Shown: positions 10,445 through 21,800, counted from the first letter of the stretch. The stretch is DNA of 64,000 nucleotides from Macrosoma leucophasiata (GCA_036365455.1 JAWQUS010000010.1:19888501-19952500), one strand, 5' to 3'. Notes: generated by a model from the sequence alone, not told the origin. A program made the numbers and translations.

Positions 10445-13400
10445 ATCTATATATATATCTATATATATATACATATATGTAAATTGTATCTTTATTCTAT
10501 TTATGTAATAAATGTGTATACATTTGTATGTACTAGTTATACTAAGTATAAATTATTATTATGCTCTGTATGTCTGTTGTGTCGTAATACCGCCATATAA
10601 CTTTCTATACTAGTAATGGTTTAACTGGTAGAGAACGCTCTTAGCGTTAAGTTCGCCATTTGTAACAATATTGTATGTGTATTGTGACAATAAAGACTTA
10701 ATAAATAAAAAATAAATAAATGCATGCATATTGATGTTAAGTAATGACTGTAGAGTATAGACACCCACACAAAGACCAGAGGGCAAAATGCAGATGAGTT
10801 ACCACTACTGAGGCCTAAGGTGTTATGCCTCTGTACCGGAAATTACAGGGCCGTACATTACCACCTGACCGGAACACGATAGTGCTGAACACTACCATTT
10901 GGCGGCAAGTAAATTAGGTAATGCGGTGGTGCCTACGCCCGCGAGCTCCGTCACTGCAGCTCTTCCACTAGTAAAAACCTATGGTTTCTTTTAACATTCG
11001 ATATTATATCGATACAATGTTGAGAGAACGAGATTAAAATCTGTACGAATACAACGAATATTTGGCGGCCTTGTACGAACTTGAAAATTTATTTAGTCGA
11101 AAGGATACTAGCTGAATAAGTAACCTAGATTTGAAAAACTGCCTATCTACTGAAAAAAAATCCTAATAAGATTTTTCAGAAAAATTCTACTTAAAGCCTC
11201 TTGAAGTATTATACCTACTATTAAAATTATTCAGCGGCTTGAGTGCAGTAGGTGCACGGTTTGTTTTACTATTTACTGCGATTAATTAGGTATCTGTCCA
11301 TAAATTAAATGTCCGTTTTTTAATTCTATTGACCTAAGAATGCTATCGCCACGATCAGTGATCAGCGATTAGTAATGTTTTTGCTGCTATCTGTTACAAT
11401 CTTATCACACCATGTTGATGTTGCTAGCATCAGTGCGGATCGCCACAAGCAAGAATTATATTGACGGTTAAGTAACCTATAATTGTTTGCATAAAATGTA
11501 GAAGCCTAAGCTGTTATGTTTCTGTGCCGGAAATTACGAGGCCGTACGACGTTGTCTTATTTCTAAGCCAGTAGGTAGGTACCCCTTCATGGCGTCGAGA
11601 CGTAACGACCCCACCGCCTACTAGCGGAGGAATTTCCTTCCACTGGAAGCGAATTCTTCCACTAGCGCTGTCAGTCAACCGAACAATGGTGATCAAACCA
11701 TTCCATTTCTCTATTCTATTTAATAATTTAGTTTTTTTTTTTATTAACATTAATAAATCTAATTTTACAACATATCTCTGTGCCGAAATTACGAGCTGTT
11801 GTCGGTTTTCTAAGCCAGCATCTCTTGATTCTATTGAATTGCGAATTCATAAGCAGGAAAATCCCAAAATTTTTTCTTTGACAAAAACGGAGCAATTTCA
11901 TTTAGATTCTGGATTAGTGATAAGATCCCAGGAGCTGGCTCCAGTTGTTGGTAGTTAACGCGTTGATTCCGGCGACCTTGAACTTAGCTCCTCTTCAATA
12001 TCTTTGTAACATTATTTTGTCAACACTGTAAAAAAGTGAAAATGTAACACGGAGAAAGTAAAAATGTAGATGACATTTTGTGATTAACATCATAATCATA
12101 TATCAACTATTCATACATTATTACTATACGTGACGTTGCCGGCGATGGTTAATTCATTGAATAAATAATGAAACTGGTTGAAAAGCACGCTTTTCCGTTG
12201 ATATCTTATTCAGCAAGGTCACATTGGCAGTGCAAACCACTCTGAATATTTCATGTTTCTACCTACGCGCCGCCAGTTCAGAGCATGACATTAAATGATC
12301 TTGTATATCTTCGTGCGACGGGCCATGTTGCAAATTTTTTTTTACGAAATATACCTACTTAATAATATCTGCCTAAAAGTGTTTTTGGTTATGCAAACAA
12401 ACATTAAACTCATGGCAATGGTAAGTGAAGACTGCAGCCTATACTTAGACGGTCATAGAAATAACTTTCTTTTTGGTCTTTGCCGTAGTCAGATATTTTG
12501 TTGTCTTTGAGGAAGGTAGGTATATCGGGCCAGCGTGTATTATAGATTGTGTACTACTACTTTTAAAGTAGGTAATCTTAACTTAACATTTTACTTAATC
12601 AGTTGAACGGAGCGTTCCACTAAACATACCTTTTGCTTGACAAGTAAAAATAATACAGTATAAATCTGAAATTTCCCTCGTTTTCTCTTTTACAATCACA
12701 AATAGAAGTATACGCTTAAGAAAACATAGATTGCTGAGCAATATCAATAATAAATACGTTTAATCACGAGATAACATCTCTCGACGCTTTTAATAGAACC
12801 TTCTGCAACTAATCTCGTTTCAAATCATGCCTAAGATTGTCGTTATAAGCTTCAGAGCCAGTTTTATCGATTATATCGAGACAATTTCAATAACAATCCT
12901 AAAAAGGAGTTGCTTATCAGTTCTTCAAAACTTATCTATAAACGATCTTGAATCATTATAACGTTAGTATCTTCATCTAAAGCCAAAATATGCCTACGTT
13001 GAATTAGACTTACAAATACAATATTTCACGAACTCGTCGAGCAAGATATTAACTAATAGCCATTAACGTGACTCGGTAATTACGATTTTCGACCAGTTGT
13101 GAGTTAGAAACATAGGAAAGTAAAAGTTCATCTCACATCAACAGTTACGTGTTTGCTCGTGATCGTACAACATCGAGGACATTAAAGATTTCGTGATTAT
13201 AACATTTGGTTATTTCTGTAAAATCTACCTTATAAAACAACAAAACGTTTTAAATGTTACGAAATATAAGAAATAGTCACGGTATTTATTGGAGACAGGA
13301 TACACCAATCATGTTTTTGAATTCTAACTCTTTATTCTATGTAACGGTATAAGACCCTTTTTTGACACTCCTTGGGGACACTTTTATCCTTCAAGGTGGC

Positions 13401-15671
13401 ACTAATCTTTGAAATTAGACAAATATCTATCTGATTCTAAGAGCAGGGGATTGAACACGGAAATTTATATCTACTTGTAGTTTCATAAGCCAACGAGGTA
13501 GGTCCAACCACATTTTTGGTAAGTAGACACACTTCAAAGATGTAATACCCTTTAAGTTTAAGTTTATTTTATTTATTTCATATAAAATAAAAATTTACAA
13601 TATTACAATTTTTGAGTCTCCTTTTTAGCAAAATAATTTGCTTGTGTTAGGAGAACCCGCTCTTTTTCGCATAAAACCATTCCAAATAACCATATGTTTA
13701 AATGATGAACGATACTAGATGAAATAAATTAAAAAACAATTATATAAAATATTAAAAACATTAAATTAATTCTAAATCATAAATAAAATCTAATTTAGTT
13801 AAGCTTAAAAGTTCAGATTCAAATGACAATTTAAAATAGCCTTAAAATTAAATTAACTAAAATAATTATTGTGTAATCCATTTGTAAATTTGTAAATAAT
13901 AATAATAATTAAAAATCCTTTATCCCTTTTAAACTAGAGTAATAAGTTAATAAAAAGATGGGCAGATGACCTCAAGACTATCGGAGGCGCATTATGGACA
14001 AGAATAGCTAAAGGTAGACAAGAATGGAAAAAGCTAAAATTAAATTAACTAAAATAATTATTGTGTAATCCATTTGTAAATTTGTAAATAATAATAATAA
14101 TTAAAAATCCTTTATCCCTTTTAAACTAGAGTAATAAGTTAATAAAAAGATGGGCAGATGACCTCAAGACTATCGGAGGCGCATTATGGACAAGAATAGC
14201 TAAAGGTAGACAAGAATGGAAAAAGCTGGAAGAGGCCTATGTGTCACATGACACGCTGAACAATAAAACCGCATCCTTTGATGTGCTAGAATAAGACACA
14301 ATTTGTTAAATGTACCTATTTTGTATTCAGCAATAAATGAAAATAAAGTTAATTGCTGATACTACTTGCCAAACTAACTTTAGATATTTTTTACCTGTTT
14401 ACCTTGTACGTGCCACTTGCATGTAGCAAGCATTTAGAAGTGCGCTTGTTACCATCTCTAACCGTCATTATGTGTGTACAGGTAGAGAAACTGTGGGAAG
14501 TGGCTACGACCTGAGCTTTGTTGCAACGAATGCCACTAAAAAAAGGACGCCTGATCAAATCTGTCGGTGTGCACGTGCTATTTTTTCGGTGTGAACGCAA
14601 AAGTTGTTTGATTCACTGGCATCGAAGGAAGCAGATGATGTTCTTTCAATACAATCTGCGTTTCTGATGACATAATAGGTATGTTCATTGTAGTTAAACT
14701 TGTCAGGTATTAGGAGTGTTAAGTTATAAAGTTAGAAAATTATTATATACAGTGGAATTGCAGTAGGTACCTAGGTTAGGTTAGACTGTGCTGGAATGTA
14801 AGTCAGGAATACATACATATAACGTCACATTCCTCATAGATATTTATCTATTCTGTGGATCAAATCTATAATATAACTTATCTACTGGTTTTATTAATAT
14901 TATAATAAAAATCTGAAATCGTTTCAGGTAGGTCTGAGGTTTCACGTTTAACTTTCCATGGCTAGTATCCAAATTACCCAGATAGTAATTTTATGATAAC
15001 CAGAAGATTCTCAATATCGGAATTATGTTACGTTTATTCGAATGCTCATATCTCCAGATATTTAGGAATCCAACTCATTATTGAATAATTTAAATATACA
15101 AAAAAAAGTAACTTCACGCCTGTAATCCCCGAAGGGGTAGGCAGAGGTAAAATGCATGCATTCAAACATACATGCAAACACCCACGATTCGCCGGTTACG
15201 TTTTGGCCCATGTAACATGTTACATGGTGGCGAGCCTATTGACATCTCCGGGCACATTATCAAACTCCGAGGTACTGGCAAATCCCAATAGAACCAAAGA
15301 TAAAGGATTTTACACCCTTATCTCTAATACACCCCGACCTGGGAATCGAACCCGGGACCCCAGTGTAGTAGTAGTGGCCTGCTACCACTAGGCTACTGAG
15401 ACAGTTAGTTGAATATCTCTATTATACCGTCATAAACAATATTAGACGTATTTTATAATTATCATACTTTATCGCAAAATTATATTTCGCTAGTTAATTG
15501 ATGCAATTCTGGTTTGATTTCAAAATTATCTACGACAACATAATTATTCTTTCGTTAAGATTGAATTGCTTAATAAAAGTACATATCAGATAAATGTAGG
15601 AACAAAACATACCTGACCAGCAGTATCACAGATTTCCACGCAGACCGGTCGGTCGTCTACGTCCACCACAA
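5866..15671 (-). CDS. RhoU: Rho-family small GTPase, RhoU/RhoV-like (three C-terminal exons, 5' part missing)
   Basis: Gene-level entry; coding exons are 15613-15671, 7693-7893 and 5866-6057, with introns of 7,719 and 1,635 bases. Joined in phase they give about 149 residues, roughly the last two thirds of a Rho GTPase. Family marks visible are CDTAGQ (switch II, with Cys before DTAGQ as in RhoU rather than the Trp of most Rho proteins), VGTQSDL (G4, the TQ form used by RhoU/RhoV), ETSAKT (G5) and FDAAILAG near the end. RhoU/RhoV proteins act at membranes on actin, adhesion and PAK signalling. The tail WKKLLCLK resembles the WKKxxCFV ends of vertebrate RhoU/RhoV, which are palmitoylated rather than prenylated, so the single tail Cys is the likely lipid site. 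The P-loop and switch I exons are not identified. The orthology symbol is an inference from these motifs. Confidence 0.85.
6585..6775 (+). repeat. R2-type repeat (CCAGCT...CCGG to GGTCCAGCCGTTT) in Rho intron
   Basis: Begins near ACCAGCTACTGGCCCCGG and ends AAATCGGTCCAGCCGTTTAG followed by GAGTTCAGTGACATACA, the pattern of a common lepidopteran non-autonomous element whose other copies here start ACTAGCTGACCCGGC. Diverged copy. Confidence 0.45.
7300..7562 (+). repeat. R2 repeat copy in Rho intron
   Basis: Shares CTCGAGAACGGTTGGACCGA, AATGATTTTTGGAAG, CCCATACAAATAGTCCGTAT and the end TGGGTCAGCTAGTTTTTTA with copies at 15693-15945 (plus) and 48344-48620 (minus). Confidence 0.65.
7693..7893 (-). 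CDS. RhoU: Rho-like GTPase central exon (switch II helix to G4)
   Basis: A 201-nt, 67-codon exon with acceptor cattacag|GATTCG and donor AGA|gtaagt, phase 0 at both ends. It starts DSMSELRELCYPGTD, the switch II helix and following turn of Rho proteins, continues LMLCFSVVRPETF and reaches the guanine-specificity motif GTQSDL. It is much more GC-rich than the flanking introns, as expected of a coding exon. Confidence 0.9.
8138..8290 (+). mobile_element. RTE-type LINE 3' fragment
   Basis: One frame reads RRACMKRMMNLEEARVV before a stop. The same peptide motif, without the stop, occurs in the fragment at 49375-49510. This is the end of an RTE-type reverse transcriptase ORF. Decayed. Confidence 0.55.
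8355..8482 (+). repeat. R1 repeat fragment
   Basis: Diverged 5' half of R1: GGCAAACAAGCATGCAATTC, then AATGCAGGTGCGTTGCCACC. Confidence 0.6.
8875..9215 (+). repeat. Likely LINE 3'-end fragment
   Basis: Contains GAGCTCTTACTGAGTTTGTT and GTTCTTCTCAGTAGTGA, a word pair common in lepidopteran LINE tails, and ends at an AATAAAAATATT signal near 9195-9206. Family not assigned. Confidence 0.35.
9575..9870 (+). repeat. R1 repeat, diverged, with internal insertion
   Basis: R1 left part (AGTGGCAAACTAGCATACAG) and right part (GCCTAAGGTATTATG, GCCGGAAATTACGG, CCATTTAGCGGCAAGTAAAT) are separated by extra DNA at about 9645-9735 rich in GTACTGTACC words. Confidence 0.6.
9963..10283 (+). CDS. Unrecognised 106-codon ORF inside a Rho intron
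   Basis: An ATG-started frame of 106 codons lies on the strand opposite to the host gene. The codon use is mixed and looks coding, and the GC content is higher than around it. The product has an Arg/Pro-rich start (IERARQPTIRRPFLVAP), a middle with YDRTIKDEVYCELDGSF, four Cys (as C, C, C-x3-C) and a hydrophobic end (MLVSFFINYLL) that could be one membrane segment. I do not recognise a family. It sits between an R1 copy and a tRNA-like fragment, so a transposon or gene-fragment origin is as likely as a real gene. Confidence 0.25.
   Translation: MGESYFIERARQPTIRRPFLVAPMINRPKQLRNFNNYHVRYDRTIKDEVYCELDGSFNSFGQTALRYKVAQCSDYDPWRNVFCRHKCHVTMINAMLVSFFINYLLI
10340..10400 (-). repeat. tRNA-like fragment
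   Basis: On the minus strand it reads GATTGGAGCGGCTGGACTAG then GTTCAAGTCCCGCA (B box and 3' stem). It matches the tRNA-like module at 29911-29986 and 57928-58003 over the D-arm and anticodon arm but has a different anticodon loop. The 5' stem is lost. Confidence 0.5.
10408..10475. repeat. Microsatellite (TA)n with (TATC)n
   Basis: About 17 TA units followed by TATC-containing units. Confidence 0.9.
10480..10722 (+). mobile_element. LINE 3' tail
   Basis: Has GGTAGAGAACGCTCTTAGCG and AAGTTCGCCATTTGTA, then GTGACAATAAAGACTTAATA and an AAATAAATAAA tail. This tail type is common to lepidopteran non-LTR elements of the jockey/CR1 group. No coding part remains. Confidence 0.6.
10723..10980 (+). 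repeat. R1 repeat
   Basis: Nearly complete R1 lacking only its first bases. Ends GCTCTTCCACTAGTAAAAA. Confidence 0.7.
11498..11680 (+). repeat. R1 right-part fragment, rearranged
   Basis: Starts inside R1 (AGCCTAAGCTGTTATG, GCCGGAAATTACGAGGCCGT) and then departs into unrelated GC-rich sequence. A second short piece (GTGCCGAAATTACGAGC) lies near 11781-11797, so the region looks duplicated. Confidence 0.45.
12390..12450 (+). repeat. Degraded R1 fragment
   Basis: GGTTATGCAAACAAACATTA and GTAAGTGAAGACTGCAGCCT are recognisable R1 words. Confidence 0.4.
12521..13560. other. No gene seen (Rho intron)
   Basis: AT-rich intron DNA without a recognisable repeat or coding region. Confidence 0.5.
13561..13800 (-). 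repeat. Possible LINE tail, reversed
   Basis: Starts with a T-rich tract (TTATTTTATTTATTTCATAT) reading as an A-rich tail on the minus strand, followed by GAGAACCCGCTCTTTTTCG. Family uncertain. Confidence 0.3.
13844..14227 (+). repeat. Perfect 192-bp tandem duplication
   Basis: Bases 13844-14035 and 14036-14227 read identical throughout. The unit contains part of an RTE reverse-transcriptase end (RWADDLKTIGGALWTRIA). Confidence 0.9.
13970..14355 (+). mobile_element. RTE-type LINE C-terminus and tail, partly duplicated
   Basis: The frame reads KRWADDLKTIGGALWTRIA then GRQEWKKLEEAYVSH and stops at about 14292-14294. This is the usual end of RTE-type reverse transcriptase ORFs (RWxDDI...W...LEEAYV). 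It is followed by a short 3' UTR with AGCAATAAATGAAAATAAAG. The first part is duplicated. Confidence 0.7.
15105..15403 (-). mobile_element. tRNA-derived SINE, copy 2 (full length)
   Basis: On the minus strand the head has the A box TAGCCTAGTGGTAG, the B box GGTTCGATTCCC and the same body as 2424-2710. The tail has the word CCCCGAAGGGGTAGG near 15127-15141. Confidence 0.75.
15613..15671 (-). CDS. RhoU: Rho-like GTPase exon with switch II (G3)
   Basis: A 59-nt exon between a good acceptor (tttgtttccag) and donor (CAG|gtatgt). It starts with two bases that finish a split codon, so the upstream exon must end in phase 1. It encodes VVDVDDRPVCVEICDTAGQ: strand beta2-beta3 and the G3 DTAGQ motif whose Gln is the catalytic residue, here intact. 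It ends in phase 0, in register with the exon at 7893. Confidence 0.85.
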
Positions 15672-15692
15672 CTGGAAACAAAGAAATCTCTA

Positions 15693-15945
15693 ATAAATAA
15701 AAAAACAATTGCTGTTCATTAGTCTCGCTAAAACTCGAGAACGGCTGGACCGATTTATCTAATTTTGGTTTCGAATGATTTTTAGAAGTCCAGGGACGGT
15801 TTAAAAGGTAAGAAAATCGAGGAAAATAGTAAAAACCACAATTTAAATTCCCCATACAAATAGTCCGTATCTACCAAACCTTTGCCACATTACTTCATAT
15901 TCTGAGTCAATACGAAGTTTGCCGGGTCAGCTGGTACCTAACAAA
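15693..15945 (+). repeat. R2 repeat copy
   Basis: Same order of words as 7300-7562: GAACGGCTGGACCGATTTAT, CCATACAAATAGTCCGTATC, ending GCCGGGTCAGCTGGTACC. It starts about 20 bases upstream of the acceptor of the switch II exon. Confidence 0.65.
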
Positions 15946-15983
15946 TAATTTTATTGTCACCTCAATTAGTTATTGTATCCAAC

Positions 15984-16222
15984 AAGAAATATTGCACATC
16001 GGCCTCAGGAAGGAGACTTCGGCTTATTTCGGGTCTATAGAGCGTTATTTCTTTCGCTCATTACCTACTTAAGTGACGTTTATGGACCATTTTGATCAAG
16101 TTTTGACCAATACCGGACTATCAGTGCTTACGTAGGCAGTGTGCAGCAAAGATAACGCTCTATGAAGTTGAGACTAATCAATCGTCTCTTTCGTAGGCTC
16201 GATGTGCAATATTAATGATGGA
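15984..16222. mobile_element. MITE family F, copy 1
   Basis: Terminal repeats ATATTGCACATCGGCC and GGCTCGATGTGCAATATT. Internal inverted blocks AGAGCGTTAT and ATAACGCTCT flank a core with TTTTGATCAAGTTTTGACC. Related copies at 51709 and 60815. Confidence 0.7.
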
Positions 16223-16382
16223 TGAATGGTTGAGTACTGTAAATTCATTTCCAATTTACCTAGTTGAGTATTTGTGAGACGTACGAGTGCGAAACTAGCT
16301 AACGAGAAGTTAATACTTTTGACATTTAGACGTATACATAATAAAATCTTCTGTCGGAACCAACGAGGTTAATACAAAGAGA

Positions 16383-16683
16383 CATAGAGCAACGCGGGCC
16401 ACCGGGACCGGAGGGGAGTAGCCATATGAAGGCTTTCCCCTCTGTCAAAGTACAAGCCCAAATGGGACTATGTCTGTCGCCTAGGTGTATAAAAATGTGT
16501 GCGTGAAATTGTTTATGCATTTTGTTAAAGTCAAGGTGTGAGTTTCTTAGTAATAGACGATTTTTGTAGTGTGTGTCACACGCATTTCTCCCATCAAAAA
16601 ATGACAGAGACTATATTGCATCGGTAATAAACGCTATGGCTCCCCTCCGGTCCGTCGCGACCTGTGGCCCGTGTTGCTCTATG
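16383..16683. mobile_element. hAT-like MITE, copy 2
   Basis: CATAGAGCAACGCGGGCC to GGCCCGTGTTGCTCTATG, with the same arms as 2007-2272 but a longer centre. No clear 8-bp duplication remains. Confidence 0.7.
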
Positions 16684-16794
16684 CAGAAGCGAAGACCCCA
16701 GGAGTAAACAGCCGGTTCCGTTTTGTCTGTCATGTTACTATGTGAACGTATGGTAAATTGACTTCTGGAAACTGGTGCCTAGTACTTTAGTACA

Positions 16795-16935
16795 TACTAG
16801 ACGCTCGCCGGCTTTGCACGGGTGCAATTAATGTAATATGGCTTATGTCACTCAGTGAAGATGCAGCTTATTAATGGTGAAAGAATTTTTGAAATCGGTC
16901 CGTTTGTTTTTTTGTGAAAACATTACAAACATACA
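16795..16935 (+). repeat. R2-like fragment
   Basis: CTAGACGCTCGCCGGCTTTG ... GAAATCGGTCCGTTTGTTTT follows the R2 layout but is strongly diverged. Confidence 0.35.
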
Positions 16936-16939
16936 TTCA

Positions 16940-18428
16940 AAAACAGTAATGTTTCCTCTTTATAAAATTAAAATAAGTAGATCAATGCTCAGGCTTAAAT
17001 ATGCCTAATAATAGGACTAACAGAGAAACTACGAAATTTACTACCATATTTTATAAAGATCCAATTCACCATCACGACACTGGTATTTATTACACAGAGC
17101 TACGTCTATATTTAGGTATCTTCAATAATTAAAACATAGTTATGGTTAATACAAAAATATACGGAGACGTACGATTATAACTTAAAGCAGCTCAGAAAGA
17201 TTGCGCGAGCGCAACGCTGAGCTAGATACTATTTTGCTGGATACTTTAACAATGTTCACGTATTGGCCACGTACGCGCAGACTCGAATCTTTATCAAATT
17301 TATATTGTTACAGTCACCTAGTTTGAATGTGATTATTACAGCTATCAGAAGCACTATTTTAAGTTCATTAGGTATACACTCGATGACACATCTAGCACTG
17401 TGTCCTGAACTACTTTTCTACTAACTTCAATAATATGTACCTATTTACTGTTTACTTCCTTGCTTCTATTTCTATGGGTTGCATGAGTTATTGTGCCATA
17501 ATTATCAAATTAGGTATGTTTAATCATCACTGTAATATCTATATAATATCTCTATCAGTAATTTTGCTACTGTAGTTACGTTACCGTAGTTCACAAACAA
17601 TATTAATTATAATTAATTATTGTATGACGTTGAAGAATTACAAGCTTTTGAAAATTGATAAATATAACATCGTGAATATTTTGTTAACCAGGATCAAGAA
17701 AGGTCAAGTTTCAGCTTATAATTAAATAGACCTTATCTAAAACAACATTTCTAAGCAGAGAATGTTTATATCATGTAATTATGAATGTATTTATTGTTTA
17801 TTCATTTTTTAACTCGATATACCTACTCATAGTAGGGATATGGGTATACCTCAAGGTGTTGCTACATCTCATAATTAGGTACATACTTAAATTGTTATAA
17901 GCTGTAAGTATAACAATACAATTCCTCATCAATTATTTTTTCTGAATGAGAAGAAGGTGCTATTGTATTGACAAATCATTCATATTGTGTGTGTGATGCA
18001 TGGAAGTAATAATACGATGTACCTACTTATGTACCCACTCAATGTAACGTAAGATGTCAATTATATTATTCATTGTTCGTTTGCTCAATAATACTTGCAA
18101 AGTATAAACTTCATACCTACTTTAAATGTCAAAGGAAACATGTGACGTAACTTAAAATAACATAATATTTATAACCTTATTACAAACGTGCGCTTCACAT
18201 CGCTCTCCACTCTGCTCCTTTATGTGTTATTGTAGGTAGGTACATTCTTTACCTGTGGCTGAGATAAAGCAATAATGCGTGGTTAAGTGCCCAGTTGGTC
18301 CAGAACGGCACGTTGAATGGAAACGCTAATCCTATGCGCATAGAATAAAACTGCTCACTGATCAAGTGAAGCGTCCACCAAACTTTTTCAAAACGTTATG
18401 TAAAAATTCTTAATTAATAAAAAAAGTG
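16940..18428. other. No gene seen
   Basis: AT-rich DNA with TAGGTA-type words. No coding region or repeat recognised. Confidence 0.5.
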
Positions 18429-18897
18429 TAACGTGCATATAAAAAGAAGAGATAGAGTGAAATTACAAGAAATTAAAAAGAAAACAAAATTTAAAAATGC
18501 ACTCACAATCTACAGACAGTTTAAATGGCGTTGGACAGGACATATGTTAAGAGAAAGTAAAGAAAAATGGACCAAGTTAGTGACGGAATGGTATCCAAGG
18601 GATAGTAAAAGAAACAAAGGCAGACAAACTAAAAGATGGGAAGATGATATCTAGAAAACAGCGAGCCCAATATGGACCCGATTAGCAAGAGACAGGAATG
18701 CATGGAAATCTTTAGAGGAGGCCTTTGTCGACAGACAAGCTGCTTCACATAAACATCCAGTTGCCGTTCAATCAAATTGAAAGGAAAATTAATTAAACCA
18801 AATTAGTTTATAGAAAGTAGGCATGTATCAATATGTAGTAATTGTAAGTAAGCAGCAATAAAGGGTATTTTATTTTTATTTTATTTTTAACGTGCAT
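18429..18897 (+). mobile_element. 5'-truncated RTE-type LINE insertion with target-site duplication
   Basis: The insert 18439-18887 is flanked by TAACGTGCAT on both sides (18429-18438, 18888-18897). It encodes the end of an RTE reverse transcriptase: FKWRWTGHMLRESKEKW, then TKRWEDDI, a TAG stop at 18652-18654, and in the same frame WTRLARDRNAWKSLEEAFV. The 3' UTR ends GCAATAAAGGGTATTTTATT. The single in-frame stop and clear duplication point to a fairly young insertion. Confidence 0.85.
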
Positions 18898-21800
18898 TGC
18901 TCTTTGGATTTAAATCAGTTTTCTATTATTTTTCACTTCTTAGTGGCGGGTTTTTCGGCTCAAGTCAAGTCGGTAATTTTTCGACTTTTAGTGTTAATAT
19001 GTATAAGTAACATACACGTAGGTACATGTCTATCCAAACATTGTTGAGTATTTCTTTAAAAATAAAATATTGTTGAGTATGTTCTGTCAACATATTGCAT
19101 TGCAGGATTATCTCCTAACTCCTTACTGTTAAGGAGTGCTGTGGCCCTGTGGCCTCTAACGTCAGCTTAGTAGCAAGAACTGTTGATATTCAGATGTACA
19201 TACAAAAAATAATAAAACACGCCTAACCCTACATCTCCATACTATTTTTAAGAGTTTTACTCGATGTCCTCATGATGTCCCCAGATCAGAACTTAGTGGA
19301 AAAGGGACCAACGTCAAAATGTACCCTTTCAGATGACACTAGAATTCAAAACCGGTCTACAAGTGTAGGAGTAATCGGTGAACGTAGGTACCTACCTAAA
19401 AAATCCATACATACAGTCGAACATACAAACTTATCGTCTTTGAAGTCGGTTAAAAAATAAAAATGTTAAGTATTTAATGTTAAGTATAATGTGCAGTATT
19501 GTAATGATTGATGAAGTAATCTCCGGCGTCTACATAGACAGACAATTACATGCTTTCGACGTCTAACATTCTCAGCCTCACACGGATCGATGGTTATTAG
19601 CAACCGTTAATTGTCTACTAATTACAACGCATCACGCTATCTTTTTGTTGCTATCAGTCTAAAAAGAACGGGTAACAGTTATTCACTTCACGGTTAGGTG
19701 TTAGGACAGTAAGAATCTGATACTCAGATACCTCGACCTGTTTCCGTTAGTGCGTGCCTGGATTATGCAACACGCAATTGTGTATTATGTAGAACTACAA
19801 AATATCAAACGTATCCTTCCATTGCAGAGTTTGTGTGAGGTAGAGTTTTGTCTGGTGACATAAAACGAGCATTGGATAGTATTGCAGAGGGAAGTCACAT
19901 GAGGACGGTAACAAAAGGTGCGGATGCGCGCTATAACACTAGTTGCGGTGGGTGATGCGAACATCCTGGGTTTTGTTTTGGAAACCTGTGTCATGAATGC
20001 GTTAAGACTTGTGTTAAAGTTTTTTTTAATCATTAAAAAGTTAGGTAGATATCAAAATGAATAAAGGGAGATGCAATTTTGTTTCCTAGTAAGTATTTAC
20101 CTAGATAATAATAATTAAGAACTTCATATTCTGTTGCGATCTCCAATAAACATTATTCTATGGTCGCTACCACGGTACAATGGTTAGTTCTCTGTAGAAC
20201 TGCTGTATCTTATGCCACTACGAATGTCATCATTTTTAATTGCACTAGGCGCGCGTTAAAGAATGAGACTACGGGACAACGGTAAGTGGAAGTGTTTTAA
20301 GGTTCACACGGAACTTAAAGATCGTGGAAATTATTTCCCTTTCAGGTTCTCTTATAAAGAATCATGGCAAGTGTCACACACATTGCTTGCACAGATTATG
20401 GCAAATTGATTTGTAAAGAAAAGATCGATAAAAAGAACAAAATAAAACAGCTTTGAAATATCACCTAGAGAACAAAAAGAACATTTCTTGGTATTAAAAG
20501 ATTTTTTTCCTTACCGGAATAAAAATGGTAAACAATAGAAGCCGTACATACATAAAACCTAATAAAACGTTACTTTTTAACGTTATTCCAATCATCTAAA
20601 AATATTTTAAGCATCGGAAAAGTATTCGTTCAAGTCTTGCCATGGTCCTATACGTGGGTCTTTCAGTGTGTGTTCTGGTGTTGCAAAAGAACCTACCTAC
20701 TTTTCATCAGGTAAATTAGGCTGAGAGCGCCGTCTGCACTCGCCTATTGCCCGGTGAAGTAGACTTGTGCCGTCTCGACACATGCCAACTAAATGAGTCC
20801 ATTCACAAAAAAAAACATCATGTGATAGGTATGACCTGTGTTCTCATTACTACTCTTTATTATCCTAATAATAAGAACGGTGACTGTGACACGACTGCTG
20901 GTAGTCGAGTATTAAATGGAAGCTTAAAATAATAATTCAGAATGGCTGTTAGATCGGTATTTTAATAAATTGGAAACCAGCTTTTGTTCGTTATCGCCAC
21001 AAAAGATTTCAGAAATCTACGATCAAAGTATTATTTATAATCAGACCACCGTAACCCGTTTTACAAGGTAAACAAAGCCGTAGTACATTTATATAAGTTT
21101 CTGGTAAGTAAATCGACACCTGATTTACGATATTTTTTCAACTTTAATATTCAACCAAATACTTAAGTAGGAACAAAGAAACTATAAATACATGGAATTA
21201 CTCACGAATTACTATAGAACATTACACAACTTACGCTTGGCCGAGTTTGGTTTGTTTTCTTTTACACATTTAAAACTACCTCAACTTTTAATTTTTTTGT
21301 GTACACAGTTTGAAATCGGCAAACATAATACCACTGTTTAGTGGTACACAAAAAGACCTTAGTCAACAGTAAAAAGTAAGCAGTTGAAATTGAGAGTGCA
21401 CGTATTTTTCACTATCATAAAAAGGCGCAGCAAATAGTCTAATATTTTATGGCCTCGGGGCCAACTGTGGCATTCAATGTCAGTGGACACAAGTACTTTA
21501 AAGTCCGTTATCTTTAACGTAAGTAGATTGCCTTTGTAAGACTTCCTGAGGCACCCGTGATAGTTTACTCGGTAACGTTTGTTAGATAATGATGTTTATT
21601 CAAATTTACTTTCTTTTACTGCTGCACAAGATGTGCTACGCGTGTTTGTGTTAGTTTAGGACTGGTATTTGAAGGGATAATTGGAACACCTAAGTAGATT
21701 TTAAAATCTATATTTGACTAAGATAGGTACATCTAGAAGCACTGTAAGAACAGGTACCTCAGTACAATTGAAATGAGACAATTGATTGGCTACATTGCAG

